Assembly: GCA_009760855.2 (NCBI GenBank) | Contig: WPIO01000006.1 | Location: 6,591,001-6,655,000, forward strand | Source of the DNA: Cristatella mucedo | Lineage: Eukaryota > Bryozoa > Phylactolaemata > Cristatellidae | Reading direction: 5' to 3' | DNA: 64,000 nucleotides | Shown: piece after piece, positions 21,991 through 33,849 of the stretch | How positions within the stretch are numbered: position 1 is the first letter of the stretch | Layout of the letters: every line of letters starts with the position of its first letter | Program-made: the position numbers and the translations under genes | Notes under the pieces: generated by a model | Database searches by the model: none | The model's input: the letters and a program-made list of their open reading frames with translations, nothing else | What the model was told of the DNA's origin: nothing

Positions 21991-22210
21991 TTGCACGTCC
22001 GCGTCACAAGACACATCGTGCTGCCCGGTTCGGGCAAGCGCTCCGGAAAGTTCGCGGCATTCCAAAAAGTACGCACCTACCCGCTAAGTATGCACAAACT
22101 TCGAAGGTTTAAGTTACGTACTTAAACGGGAGACTACGCTGTAAATTAGGCCGGATCCGATAATAAATAACAAAGGAGCATTAGGTCGGAATGGAGTACT
22201 AGCTAGGCCA
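21988..22210 (+). repeat. 223-bp perfect duplication, copy 2
   Basis: Second copy of 20536-20758, in direct orientation 1452 bp away. The rest of the transposon is absent here. Confidence 0.9.
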
Positions 22211-23979
22211 ACTCCCGGTCTCAACAATCGCTAATAACACGTTACCACTGCATACCACGTATAGTTTCACAGCACGCTCGTACAACGATCAGGGGCAGTG
22301 CCATCAATTACACGGAACCACAAACGCGTTGCGCCACACCATCCCTACGGCGTCCGCCGCTGTCTAAAGTGACAGGCTTTCTGCCGGTGCGATATGTTTA
22401 TCTGAAATTGGCCAGACAAAAAGTAAAGCTGTCGCTCAGGCATTTAACTCTGACGAAGCGGTAAGGCGATCTGCAGTGGAAGCATGATATGCGGTCCCGA
22501 GTTTCCATGCCTGTGTCAGCCTATGTCTGCACAGACAGGTAGCATTTCACTATCCATTATTTCGTCAAGATTTTAGCTCTGTTTCGCAAGTTGCTTAGAG
22601 GCGAATCTAGTTACGAACATTTGTTTCAGCAGGCTCCTACACTTAGGTTAATAATCATAATCATAATCATAACAATACATTTGTTTAGCGCCCTCAGATA
22701 ACTGAATCTCTTTTTTAGGAATTTTTCATATTGTATGAGCTGATGAGTTACTTGGCCGCCTTTTGTGGTTGTTCGCAGTGCCTCTCGTTGGAGTGCTAGC
22801 GTATCGCTGTGACTAAACGAGCTACTACCAGCTATCTTACTTCCCTAGTTTGTGTAAGACTCAATAATTAATAATGAATATGGACTGTCGTCGATAAATG
22901 CAGTTTTAGAGCTATTAGAAATGGTTCCTTGAAATTGTTATACCTAGTTTTTGTGCATGGACCAGAAAATAGTTCAGCCCATTTTATAGCTTAAGATCTC
23001 AGGCATTGTTTTGAGATTGCCTGTTTCGGATTCATTTTATTGTGAGTCACTTGCCCTCACTCGGTACTGTATAGCACGATCTCGTGGAGAGAAAGAATCT
23101 TCAATTTGTTTTATTTTTTAAAATATTTTTGAGGCATTAGTTGTCCGAAGTTCAACATGGCTTACCTGCTGTTTTTTCTCGTGATTGAGGTCATACGTTG
23201 CCCGGCTAGTCTTCCCGTTCTGTTGGCTCTAGGGTGTGAACAGCACTGCATGCATTATTGTCATGCTTTAACAGGCACCTTCTCCTATAGCTAATGTTGC
23301 ATACTCATTATAGAGCTGTTGTTGGTTTAGAGCTCTGTGAAGCATTGTCTTGTTCTTTCTGCTGTGGTGCATTCTTTGTTTGGAGCCGTGTGTGTAAGAT
23401 AGTGTTCTCAGGATATGCAACCGTGGCTCACCTCCTGTTAGTACTGCCAGTTATAGTGGCTTGGTTGTTTTTATGTTTGCCAAATTGAATAAGCTAAATA
23501 TTATCACAAGTTGTATCCCGCTAGTAAGTCACCTAATGAAAGAGCTCCATATGTATACAAATCTCATTTGATTGAAAGTACTTTTGGAACTTTCAGTCGG
23601 TCGGTATCCCTCAGACGTTTAGCTGGCTTTCCGGTGCACATTTATTGGTTGCAGTCGGCATGCAGAGTACAGCTCGTGGCTACACTCTCTCAAGATGTGC
23701 AGCAGTTCAGCTGTATTAGATAACTCATAATGTGTGTTTACTCAATCAGCATGTACTAGTTACCCGTTGCTAGCCTGATCTGTGAACCCCATTAGATTTC
23801 ATACCAGGCTTACTAGGATTTGTGTGTCAGAATCCTTATCAAGCTGTGTCCCTGGCATCGTGCCTGTTACATGCACAGCTGTTTTCCATTGCCCACCTGT
23901 TGACCTTGAAAAGCTACTGGATAGCTTTAAAAAACATGATTAAGGCGATACAAGTATAGGGGGTGGGTAGGAATGAGCA

Positions 23980-24029
<50 letters not shown>

Positions 24030-24840
24030 CGAACGCGCACATTTGCATGTGCGAATGTGTATGCCAGGACTTATAAAAAAATCACGTGGTCGTCTGCTAG
24101 CTCCGCTGCAATCAAAATCTATTGTTGAATGCAGCGATGAAGTGCACACAGCTGGAGTATCATTAGAATCAATATCGAAGTTAGTCACTCGGGCGCTCAT
24201 GTACGTGAAGTATTAATAGGATGACTCTGTGGGAGTGTGCAAAGAGTTGATTCTCAGAGTGAGGCTCTGTTCTTATTGTACAAAGCCTGCCAAAAAATCC
24301 TTACTCTATAGCTGTATAAATCTTCTTTAACAGGCAGCTATATTTACTACGTTTACAGAATGCTTGTGACTGACATTGTAAGATGCATCTGGCCAGATTA
24401 AGCTTACTTTGCATATTATATGAACTTGGTCAACAGGTCTTTACGTCGGGTCCTAATTAGTCAGGTATTAGTCTACGGTAGTCAGATCCTCAACATGGTT
24501 CCAGCACCGTATCAGACAGCTGATGCAGTGGCACGTGGTGAGTGCACTAGGTATGTGCTGTTAGAGGGCTTTGATCTGCAGTGACGCACACATGGCGGCT
24601 GCATGCTGCCGAATGGCACTCGTATGTTGCTGTCTTCGGTACCCTGCCTTAAATGCAGTCCGTGTTAGGTTGTGCACACAAGCTTGTGCGTTCGTTGTTG
24701 CATAGCAAACACCAATCCACGAAGCTCGCGCCTTTTGCTCCTCTGCGTGCAGATTGAAGCATCTCGCGCGCGTAGATATCGCTCTCCCAGCTATGATGGC
24801 AACCCCTTGCATTCCCACGGTGTCGGCTACTTCTTGGGTG
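22211..24840. other. Intergenic stretch with LINE tail and (GT)n
   Basis: A minus-oriented LINE tail lies at 22645-22725 (ATAATC repeats, TAGCGCCCTCAGATAACTGA). A (GT)n array lies at 23983-24022, followed by CGCGCACGAACGCGCACA. The remaining sequence was searched for upstream PCNP exons without a convincing hit; open frames here lack known motifs. Confidence 0.45.
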
Positions 24841-25070
24841 TCCGAGGATGTGGCCCACGTTGCAGAGTGAGCCCCTCCCCCTCCCCCATCCAGAGCGAAC
24901 CCTCACCCGTGCGTCGGCAGGCCAGCCCCGCCCACCGACATGACCACAATTATCCACTCTGGCCACTCTGGCCTTCGAAGAACCGAGCTTAGCGCACCGG
25001 GTAGTTTCATGACCACGTGCCTTACGACGTGTCAGTCACGTGGCTTGATGCGTATCAGTACCTCTTACAG

Positions 25071-25126
25071 AGCGACGAAGAAGAGATGCCGCCTGAGGCA
25101 AAAATGCGAATGCGAAACCTCGGAAG
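25071..25126 (+). CDS. PCNP: PCNP penultimate coding exon
   Basis: Fifty-six bases, phase 0 to phase 2. Eighteen codons carry [13 protein letters not shown], the most conserved block of PCNP. Confidence 0.87.
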
Positions 25127-25817
25127 GTAATATATTGATTGCCCTAGCCGGCGGAGAGCGAGCTCGGCAGAGTCCTACTTTGCCGTGCACGCCCGGTTGA
25201 GCGGGTGGCGGCGGCGGTTCGTCCGTCGGCTGCTTCGGCCAGGCATTGATCGGCGGTGCCTTTCTCTCGCCTCTCTCTCTCTCTCTCTCTCTCTGTCGTC
25301 TCGTCGTCTCGGTGTGAAGCACGTGCAGCACGGCAGTTGCAGTACGCTGGACGGTGAACAAGTGAAGTGCACGGCTGGACCTTTCGCCGGCGCTCCGCTG
25401 ACTCGCATCTTCATAACAATAATAGTAATAATAATAATAGTACATTTGTTATATAGTGTCCTCAGAGAACTCAATCTCTTTCTAGGCACCTTACATTTGC
25501 TCTGTCCGTTGGGGCGGCGGCGGCCTGCCGGACCGCTGCTGCCGCCCGCTTCGCTGCAGAGAGAGAGAGAGCGTCGGTACTGGCTGCAGCAGGGTCGTCG
25601 TGCGCCAGTCGAGGCTGGCCTGCAGCAATAGCTCGGAGGCGCCACCTGGCGACGTGCTCTTACGGGCCTCGCTTCTGCCTTTTCCTTTCGTAGAGACACT
25701 CCGACCGCCGCGGGGCCTAATTCGTTCGGCAAGACGAAGCAAGGGTTCATCGATCGTCGCAACCTGGTGGAGCGAGAGCTGAAGAAGGTGGCGGCTGACA
25801 GCGGCGACGACGAGTGA
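25071..25817 (+). CDS. PCNP: PCNP homologue, last two coding exons (partial gene)
   Basis: PCNP is a small PEST-motif nuclear protein reported to be ubiquitinated by UHRF2 (NIRF) and linked to cell-cycle control. Two exons join in phase: 25071-25126 (acceptor CCTCTTACAG|AGC, donor GGAAG|GTAATA) and 25694-25817 (acceptor CCTTTCGTAG|A, stop TGA at 25815-25817). The joined product reads [19 protein letters not shown], then [20 protein letters not shown], and ends in an acidic SGDDE. This is collinear with the conserved PCNP C-terminus ([20 protein letters not shown]...AGPNSF). The N-terminal part, with the PEST and KFGF regions, was not found upstream. The 567-bp intron contains a LINE tail. An intron argues against a processed pseudogene. 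Confidence 0.85.
25408..25500 (-). repeat. LINE tail-only insertion in PCNP intron
   Basis: (AATAAT)n, then TACATTTGTTATATAGTGTC, CTCAGAGAACTCAATCTCTT and CACCTTACATTTGCTCTG. This is the inverted 3' tail. Confidence 0.85.
25694..25817 (+). CDS. PCNP: PCNP terminal coding exon
   Basis: One base completes the Arg codon, then 40 sense codons and [21 protein letters not shown] is close to the vertebrate DTPTSAGPNSFNKGKHGF. The tail ([18 protein letters not shown]) is family-like in charge but diverged. Confidence 0.85.
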
Positions 25818-26005
25818 CACTCGTATCAAGCGCTCGACGCCCTGCGCCCTCCCAAGCTCAGCAGCCGCTGCTGCTGAGCTTGGGCAGCATTCGTGCAAAA
25901 GGTCCACGGGCACGTGCCCGCGTGGAGGCCAGGGGGTGCTTGGCTGGCACGATGGGTCCGATTGAGTTGATGGCGGCAACGGGTTGGTAGCCTCAGATTT
26001 TCGAC

Positions 26006-26022
26006 GGGGGGGGGGGGGGGGG
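26006..26022 (+). repeat. Poly-G tract
   Basis: About 17 consecutive G residues: able to form a G-quadruplex and prone to sequencing length error. Confidence 0.9.
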
Positions 26023-26099
26023 GAATTCTCTGCTCTGTCCCTCTGCCCAGCGGCAGCGGAATCGGCGGCCTCGAGTGCCGTCTGCCAGAGACGTTGCTG

Positions 26100-26664
26100 C
26101 GACGGCGATGAATGAAAGCGAAGCTGGCCGGCTGCTACGCCTCACTGCAGCCGCTGCATGTCAAGTGCATGTCAAGTGCACGGGAGCACGTTGGCACGGG
26201 AGCGAGGCGGTGCCTGAGCCTGGGCTCGCGCTGTCCTTGGAAGAGTGCTCACTTGCGGTCGTCCTTCGACTCGAATCAGAGGATGCCGATGTTGACACCG
26301 TGCGTCGAAGGGCGTTGTGCCGATGCCGCGTTTTTGTGCACCGCCTGAGTAGGTAAATGCATGAGCTTTTTTCGATGAGACAACTTTGCAAAGTGGAAGT
26401 ATCATGTACTCATTTGCAAGCAGCTGCTTCCTTTGCATCGCGGTTGGTGGTTCAAATGAGCCGTGCCTAGTCGATTGTGTGCCGAGCAAGGTCATGGGCA
26501 GGCGACCAGGGGAGTATGCAGCGTTTTGGTATCCTTCTCGTCCTCCTGCAGCCCTGCTTCAAATTGCTGCCTCGACGGCACGGTAAAGGTTTAGCAACCT
26601 TTAGCTCGTGCCACACGAGTCCCGGCTCTGGTGCTGAGGGGTGCTTTGTGCTAGGTTTGACCTT
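26100..26664. other. Probable PCNP 3' flank, no other gene seen
   Basis: Open frames on both strands lack known motifs. The stretch may hold the PCNP 3' UTR. No clear AATAAA at a decisive position was identified. Confidence 0.3.
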
Positions 26665-29580
26665 AGTAATAAGTGTTTCAGCGCCATCAGAAAATTCAAT
26701 CTCTGTCTAGGCACTTCACATTTTGCTCTAAAGGAAGCACGATCGAATGGCTAGCAGTAGCATGCTCAATGAACAAGCCTAACATGGCTATAGGTGACAT
26801 GCACAGAGTCAGCATGTAAACATGGTTAGTGGCAGCATGCACAGTGTCAGCATGCATAAGCACACTAAGGACGAACCATACGGACACACTAAATGCTTTC
26901 ATAAATTCGTGCGTTTTTAGTTTCTTTTTAAATATGATCAAGTCGGGTGATATCGTGACGCTAGTCGGAAGTGAGTTCCAGGCTTTGGGAGCATACGAAT
27001 TAGAGACACGGTCTCCAAAGGATTTGAGGTTCCTACGAGGTATAGATAAACGATTAGATTCCGAAAAGAGGGTGGTACGATGCTTAGCCTGGTGGGGGAG
27101 TAGATCTGGTAGGAAGGCCGGAGCCAAAGAATGAAGGGACCTCTAAAAGTGAGTGACAGAACCTCGAAGTCGATGCGTTGCTTGACTGATAGCCAGTGCA
27201 GGTTGTCAAGAAGTATTATGATTTAGCAACTGAGCCGCACGACAGACAAGCCTAGGTGCAGAGTTTTTCACAGTTGTAACCACCTGATTGCACAGGCCGG
27301 TAGACCAATAAGCGCTGAGTAACAGAAGTCGAGAGGGGATGCCACAAATTCATGGACCAATTTAGATGATGTAAACCTTCTAAGCAAGCCCAGATTTTAG
27401 CTATGTTATGTTGCTGAAAGTAGGCAGACTTGACGTTAGAACGGGACACCTAGATTTCGTGCCGATTAAACAGAACGTATGCTGGCAGAGCCGATTGTGA
27501 ATGTTGGCCTTTCCAATTTCTGAACAGGACCAAGCACGGAGCCCCGAGGTACCCCATATTTTAGAGGTTCCTCGGATGATATTTGTCCATTCACTACTGG
27601 AGTCTCGTACTGAGATGGTGCTAGTGATGCCAAGGCGAGAAGAAAGGCGCTCAAGGAGTTGGTTATCGATAGTATCAAAAAGCTGCCGAAAGATCGAGCA
27701 AAACAAGCAGACTACCTAAGTGCATTCCTTAGTAGGTCATATACACCCGTATTACACCCGAAGCAAAGCCGACTCTTGTGGCGTGATTAGTTCTAAAACA
27801 GACTAACTTCCTAGCAAGGTTTGAAGTTTCAAGATATTGAGTTCGGCTGGTATGCCACGGCTCGTTCCAGTGTCTTTGATAAGGTTTGAAGGGAGACTGG
27901 GTAGCAGTTGCTAAAAGTTCCACTGGTCTAGTGTTGCTTTTTTTGAGACATGGCTACAGCTTTTTTGGAAGGTGCTGGGACATGATCTGAGATAATGACA
28001 TATTTATGATGTTAGTTATGCATGGCAGCAGCATATCAATACATCGTATAAGCAGGTCAGTGGGAATAGGGTCCAAAAAACTAGTTGTCTTCTTTAATTG
28101 GGATATGAACTTCAGGACGAGGTGACTAGTGAACTTAAATATAGACATTGAGGTGCAGCATGGAATTAAGGCACAGGGTTCCTGGGGCCATTCTGCCAAC
28201 TTAGGGATGTGCTGCCTGATCTTGTCTATTTTGTTGACAAAGAAGCTAGAAAAGCGATCGGCTAGATAATCGCAAGGATCGCTAGGGAAGGAGCTAACCT
28301 GGGAGCGATTAAGGAGATGGTTGATCGTAGACATAAACATTTTTGGATTGTGTATCTGTAATTTAACAATGTTTTTATAGAAGCTAGACTTGGCCTTTGC
28401 TAGGATCGATTGGTATGATCTACTATTGGTATGTCCTCGTGTGCCTGTCAACGGACGATCAGTCCTGATCTTGTGTAAGATTTTTCAAGCTTAATAAACC
28501 TAGCTAGTTAAATGTCTGCGGTAAATAAACGCCGTGTGGGTGAGGTCGCACAGTGAGCTTACTCGTCAGAGGTGAAAACTCATCGAGGATGTCTGCTAAT
28601 GTCGTGTTGTAGCAATCTACCAATGATGACAGGTTATAAGGGGGATTGAGCAGCTGAGCCGAAGCAGGTATTCTTGCACGAACAGCATCGATATGATAGG
28701 GTCTTCAGGTTTCGCGATTTACAGCTGATTTTAGATGAGTAGGGCACACATTGTAGGCTGAATGAGATATGCGTGTGATCGGATAGGCCGAATTTGGCAA
28801 AAATTGGTGGTGATAAAGTGGTTCTATGAGAAAATTTGATCGAGCGTGTGACGTTGGATGTGAGGGGCTATGCACATGAGCCACAAGAGACAATGTGCAC
28901 CAAATTTGGTGCTGAAGGCATCAGAAAAGAATATTATGTTGTTAAAATGAATGTTGAAATCGCCCATAATGAAGGGAAGTCGATTTCTTGCACACAGAAT
29001 CGATGAGGTCAGAGAGATCTGAGATAATTTGCAGCAAATGTAAAGTGCCTAGAAAGAGATTGAGTTCTCTGAGGGTGCTTTATCAAGTGTATTCTTATTA
29101 TTATATAAAGGAGGACTTGGTACCTGGTGGGCGATAGACTACTGCCACCATCGATTGCTTGTTGTCGTGTGAAATCAAGACAATAGCTTCGAAAGACTGC
29201 TTTGAGGGTACTGCAAGCAGCTTGAAATTGAAGGTCGAGCATGTGATAATGGCGACTCCACCCCCAGTTTTGATTAATCTAGAAGTGTAAAAGAAGGAGA
29301 AGCCTGTCAGGGTTGCGTCGTTAATGGTTTGGAAGTTCACCGATTTTAGCCAAACTTCAGTCAAGGCGAGCAGGTAGAGACCTTTTTTTTAAGAAATAAG
29401 GTCGCTTACTAGCAGGATTAATTGCACATTGAACGAGGACATCAAAGGCATGCTTTAAGTTGGGCCGTCGGAGTTTAGCAAGCCGGATGACCACTATGTT
29501 AGAGAGGCATAGTAACGCTTGAGGGTGAATTCGTGTAGTGGTTGGAGACAATGCTAGGAATACCAAATGAGCCGGTACGC
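26665..29580 (-). pseudogene. Near full-length CR1/L2-like LINE, dead
   Basis: Reading minus, the order matches a jockey-superfamily ORF2. An AP endonuclease piece (29101-29364) has GGGVAIITCSTFNFKLL and VAVVYRPPGT. The pre-RT linker (27954-28451) has YLADRFSSFFVNKIDKIR. An RT palm piece (27401-27706) has LFDTIDNQLLERLSSRLGI, and the post-RT C-terminus (26696-27127) has FSESNRLSIPRRNL and YAPKAWNSLPTSV. The 3' tail near 26670-26735 is CAGCGCCATCAGAAAATTCA on plus. Frames are broken by stops and indels and by an opposite-strand LINE tail at 29033-29105. At about 2.9 kb it is the best reference copy of the family in this window. Confidence 0.9.
29033..29105 (+). repeat. LINE tail nested in a LINE endonuclease
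   Basis: AAATGTAAAGTGCCTAGAAA, TTGAGTTCTCTGAGGGTGCT and a TTCTTATTATT end, in opposite orientation to the host LINE. It shows at least two rounds of activity. Confidence 0.87.
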
Positions 29581-29589
29581 AGCTCCCGT

Positions 29590-29820
29590 CAAACCAAGGC
29601 GGCGAACAATAATATGGTTACTGTTTTCAATGTTCTGATATTCAGCAACAAATATATAGCAATATACAATTCCAAAAATACATTATATTGCAATATTATA
29701 TGCCACAAATTCAATATTGCACATCTTAAACATCACATATTGCAACGTATTGTCTGCGATTTTACAAGTCCTCTTCATGTTCTTCTGCGCTCTCTTCCTT
29801 ATCATCAGCTGTTCTCTGAC
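29590..29820. repeat. AT-rich flank with ATATTG motifs, left of hAT
   Basis: Repeated CAATAT/ATATTG words (for example TATATTGCAATATTATATGC) resemble the set at 31440-31580 on the other side of the transposase. Paired subterminal repeats are common in hAT elements, but exact terminal inverted repeats were not identified. Confidence 0.4.
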
Positions 29821-29829
29821 TAATCAAGG

Positions 29830-31311
29830 CGACCAGAGCCAAATTCAACTAACTTGTATTGATTCATAAAAAGCAGCACCTGCAAGGTTCTGGGTTGCAA
29901 ACTACAACGTTGAGGACTGAACACTCGCTTTGCCATGGAGAAAAGTCTCTCCAGGTCACATGATGTCGGAAGCAAGAAGCGCGTGTTGACGTTCTTGCTG
30001 CACGTCTTCCTCTCTTCAACACGCTGTCGGTTGAGTTCTCGTTCAGCCAAAGACAATTGAGGATGACCATCTACAGCTTCTTCCGAGTCTTGAGCTGCAG
30101 GTAGCAACAATTGTTCGATAGCACGTTCTTCACGAATTTCAAGTGTTGTATTTGTTTGCTTGTATTTCGACGATGGCAGTTTCCAAATCTTTGCTGCGGA
30201 TGATATCTGCATCGCTTCCAAGATAGTAGTTGAAAGCAAACTCTGGATAGGAGTCAATGATCGGTCGGAATAAAACATCCGATTCTTCCAACGACATTTC
30301 ACGTCGCTGCAGCGCTGTCATAACGGATTTGAAATCGACCAATGCTTGCTTGCGATCCCGAATATTCCTATCTGCACAGCTTTGAAAACAGGTTCATTAT
30401 TTCATCGTCTGCCTCATGAAGATTTGGAAGGAGTCTTTCGAGGCGGTGAAACATATCTGGAACGCCTGTCCAGCGGTTGACGCTACGCTTGACTGGGTGC
30501 AGGGATGTCATCAAGCAAAATCGACCTGGCTGTTTGAGTGCTGACAACTTTGACATGAGCTTCCTAATCAACTCCGATTCCGTTGCGAGGAATGTGCTTA
30601 TGTATGCATCAACAGCCAAATTAAAGCAGTGACTGCGGCATCCCAGAAGTGGCACGCCAAGAGAGTTCGCTGTTGCCTTGTTGGTTGGGCAGTTGCCCCC
30701 AATCAAACAGAAAAGGGGTCGAGAGACAAGAGTACCGCTCGAGTGTCGACTTGATGAAATTCACACGGTTCTCGGCAGTAAAACTCGTCGCGTCAAGGAG
30801 AGGTTCGAAGGCCAACGGATGAATTTCAGGATCAGCAGCACGCTCCTTGCCAGGGTAGACGATACAAAGATCAATAGAGTGTGTTGAATCCCCCGACCAG
30901 CCATGAAGCACAAGAGCAAAAGTGATAGCAGTAGCGACTTTGACAGATATCTTTTTTCACCGCCTATCACCGGCTTGAACATATTTCTTGAGTGTTTTGA
31001 CAGAGATTGGTTGCAGTTTCGTATTGCTTCGGGTGAGCTATTTCCCCCGCAAAAGATCAATTCGAGCTCATCCATAATGACCCATTCCAGCCATTTTCTG
31101 TTTCGGATTTGCCGTCTCCACGTGCTTGTTGCGCCAAGTGAAACATTTATAGATAATCTGGGTGCTTCTGCTTGATGTGGGATATCAGATTTGTGTAGCC
31201 GAGCTTTATATTTTGTTTTCGAACAGTTCCACAAGCGATGTGCTCGCTGCACGCTTTCTTCTCTTCAACAAGCGGTCGCTTGAGTGCTCGCTGAGCAAAA
31301 GACAATTGTGA
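29830..31311 (-). pseudogene. hAT-superfamily transposase pseudogene, rearranged
   Basis: Minus-strand pieces match hAT transposases. These are a BED-finger-like NLISHIKQKHPDYL part near 31180-31200, the core KATANSLGVPLLGCRSHCFN (30368-30706), and the C-terminal dimerisation region LLPTSCDLERLFSMAKRVFS followed by SLQPRTLQVLLFM (29820-30302). Several frameshifts and stops separate them. A ~65-bp segment at 29997-30062 is repeated, diverged, at 31246-31311 upstream of the BED-like part, suggesting two nested or recombined copies. Not functional. Confidence 0.85.
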
Positions 31312-32150
31312 TTGGTTAAAATGATTTATACTTATATATGTCCGGATATGATTTTAATTGGATATTTTCAAATGTAAAATGTCAATTGATGTATTTTTAC
31401 GTATCATGTATCGCGAGCCAGAGACGAATAGGTTTAGAATAAAACCATAACATAATACAACATATTGTCAAATAGATTGGTATTTTCAACTAATCCCGTA
31501 CAATATATTGGTATTGTCAAACGAATCAGCACACTATATTGTAGCCAATATATTGAAGTATATTTTATCTACAATGTATTTTCGTGCAGCCTTTCGCCAA
31601 ACGAGCGGCGTCTCAGCTTGGGGCCCCGGCTCCCACCGCGGCTTCGGGGCGCTTTTCTTTTAGAAATGCATGATTCACGGACCTTGGCAATAGCAATAGC
31701 ATCAATGAATGCATTTGAGCGACGATAACTAAGCCGTAATAGGTATGGATGATCATAACTAATATGCAGATTACTAGCCACCAACCTTGGACGCTTTGAA
31801 TTTTGCTGTTTGCTCACGGCAGTGCACCTGCACCTAGTTTGCAGCTAGCAAACTCTTGGCGGCAGCCGGTTAATCCAGGGGCTAAACTGGTTGCAAGTTA
31901 GCCTGGCGCTTTGCATGGCGGCTACTGGGTGGCCAGGTGGGATCCATTGCCCTCCCTAGAGCTGTTCAGAACTAAATTTGGTTAATTGAGCAGTGAGCTA
32001 CTGGCCGTTAATCGTGATCGCTGTCACAGCAAGAGCTACTGGTACCTGCGAAGCTGAATTCTGCCACCCACCTAGTCACGGGTCCATCAAGGGTCCTTCG
32101 GCAATCAAGGCACCACTAGGGAGGGCTAAAGTAACGTATGAACACTTAAC
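31312..32150. other. Gene-free stretch, AT-rich then mixed
   Basis: 31320-31580 is rich in CAATATATTGG-type words and may be the right subterminal part of the hAT element. 31600-32150 holds no recognised feature. Confidence 0.35.
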
Positions 32151-32154
32151 TTGA

Positions 32155-32302
32155 CAAGCTGGCTTGGTCCAGTGGTTCTCGCCCCGATCAAGGTCTGGCT
32201 GAGGTTGTGGGCTCGAGCCCCGAGGCATATGTGAAGCGTCTGCATAGAGATCAAGTTCTCTTAGGGCGCTATAAGGTGCTATACAAATGAATTATATTGC
32301 TT
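32155..32302 (+). repeat. SINE B copy 2
   Basis: TTGGTCCAGTGGTTCTCGCC head, B box GGGCTCGAGCC, GCATATGTGAAGCGTCTGCA, then TCAAGTTCTCTTAGGGCGCT and the ACAAATGAATTATATT end. The last part repeats the word CGCTATAAGGTGCTATA, a small internal duplication. Confidence 0.87.
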
Positions 32303-33540
32303 GGGCGTTGGTTAAAAAGCTGCAATTCCTAGTTGCAGCTGAAAAAAGTTGCAGACAGGAATGCAGCTGTGATGGATCTGCCGTCGTTGAGGAAATTATG
32401 TTATTGAACGAGAGAATTTAGGAAATACGACCTTGCTGGGATATGCTCTACATCTTTCTATTGGAATCTGTGTTCCTTCTCTCGAAGACTTATGTCTGAA
32501 TTGTGAGTCGTTGCCCGGGCTTAGATTCCTTCCGATCCCGAGTTATAATTATACGCATATTTTCCTTAAAGGCTGGTTGCAGCTATCTACTGGCTAAAGT
32601 GTCATTACACACATCCGAATCAAGTTTCTGCCGTCACCAACCTCAGCTGACCAAGTTTATGCCACCGTATGTAAGTGCTCGGTGCTAACATTGCCGATGC
32701 TCTCCATTTGCTGTGAAGATACCTGATTGGAAGTCTGCAAGGAGCTTCATAATGAGTTAAGGGTCCCCGATGACAAAATCATACTACTGAAGTTGCTTTT
32801 TTGGCAATGATATGTTAGTTGTTGTATCATGACAGGTGTTTACACGAAGGCCCTTACATCCAATAGTGGATGGGTGGTGCAAACATTAGCAAGTATAGGC
32901 TCCCTGGATTTGGCCTCAAGCTAAAGTTAAATAGGATAAATCTGTACTGTTGCTACTAAAGAAGCAGTACAAAAGGCACAAGAACAGTGTTTGAGCTCTT
33001 TATTAGACTGCAGCAGTGAGACCGTCAATTAGAGCTGATAATGTGCGTATCCTCGTTGATGCGACACAGTTGACCGCAGGCTAGGGAAGCACTTGGTGAC
33101 TAAATCTCACGGTTAAGAAAATTCTGTGAGGAGCAGGCGATTTATTGGCCAATTGCTTAAATGTGTATTCACATGTTGTGATATCATTTGCTAGTGAGTT
33201 CGTGGCTTTAGAAGCTAGAAAATAAGACGAACTTAAGAAAATACGAAAATAAGAATATAATAATTACGAAAAAATAAATATACAAAATAAAATACGAAAA
33301 TAATAAATACGAAATTAAGAAGAACGATAGAAAGGATTTGAGTTTGATTAATTAATTGATAAATGAACAGGTCACCGACTTTAGTCAAAGAGAAGGTAAT
33401 TTGATGCAGAGCCTTACTAGGAAATGTTTCGAATAGATAGGTCGGAGCAAGACTATTAATGCAATTCTCTGAGTCTGGGCCAGCCAGTTCAGGTCGGGTG
33501 GTGCAATGTGGCTGTTTCGACGTTCACGAGAGAGAAGTCT
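32303..33540. other. Gene-free stretch
   Basis: No host exon or repeat family was recognised. 33220-33340 is an A-rich tract of AAATAC/AAATAA words. Confidence 0.35.
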
Positions 33541-33544
33541 AGAC

Positions 33545-33650
33545 CGGGTGGGTCTTAGCCCAGGGGTAAGGTGCTCACTCCTAGCGACCCAGGTCGTGGG
33601 TTCCAGCCCCTGCAGTGGGCGATTCTTATTGCCCACGACGAGCTTGCAAC
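33545..33650 (+). repeat. SINE C (tRNA-derived)
   Basis: GGTCTTAGCCCAGGGGTAAG is A-box-like and GACCCAGGTCGTGGGTTCCA holds the B box. GCAGTGGGCGATTCTTATTG then matches the 8320-8455 copy and, in part, SINE A. Confidence 0.65.
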
Positions 33651-33849
33651 AGCGCACAAGAAGACACTTAAGGCCGCTAGTCAGTAGAAACTCAAGCTGG
33701 TAACATGCACTGAATCGCGAACAGGTAAGCACTCGAAATACTGGAAAGGAATACAAGTTCACTGCAGCGCTATACACAAGCGTTGTGCTCTTATCCTTGG
33801 TCATTCACAGCGTGCACAGTTTCAGAACGCACCCGCGCATTAAACGGAC

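Larger units (their letters stand above)
24841..26100. other. GC-rich block containing PCNP 3' exons
   Basis: Clearly higher GC and CpG content than both flanks. It contains the two PCNP coding exons, a (CT)n run at 25265-25294, a (GA)n run near 25558-25572 and a pure G tract at 26006-26022. Whether this is a CpG island or simply a GC-rich gene end cannot be told from sequence alone. Confidence 0.5.

Noticed and set aside
24561-24992. Overlapping open frames on both strands as upstream PCNP exons
   Set aside because: None contains the PCNP KFGF or PEST sequence or a phase-compatible donor leading to 25071.
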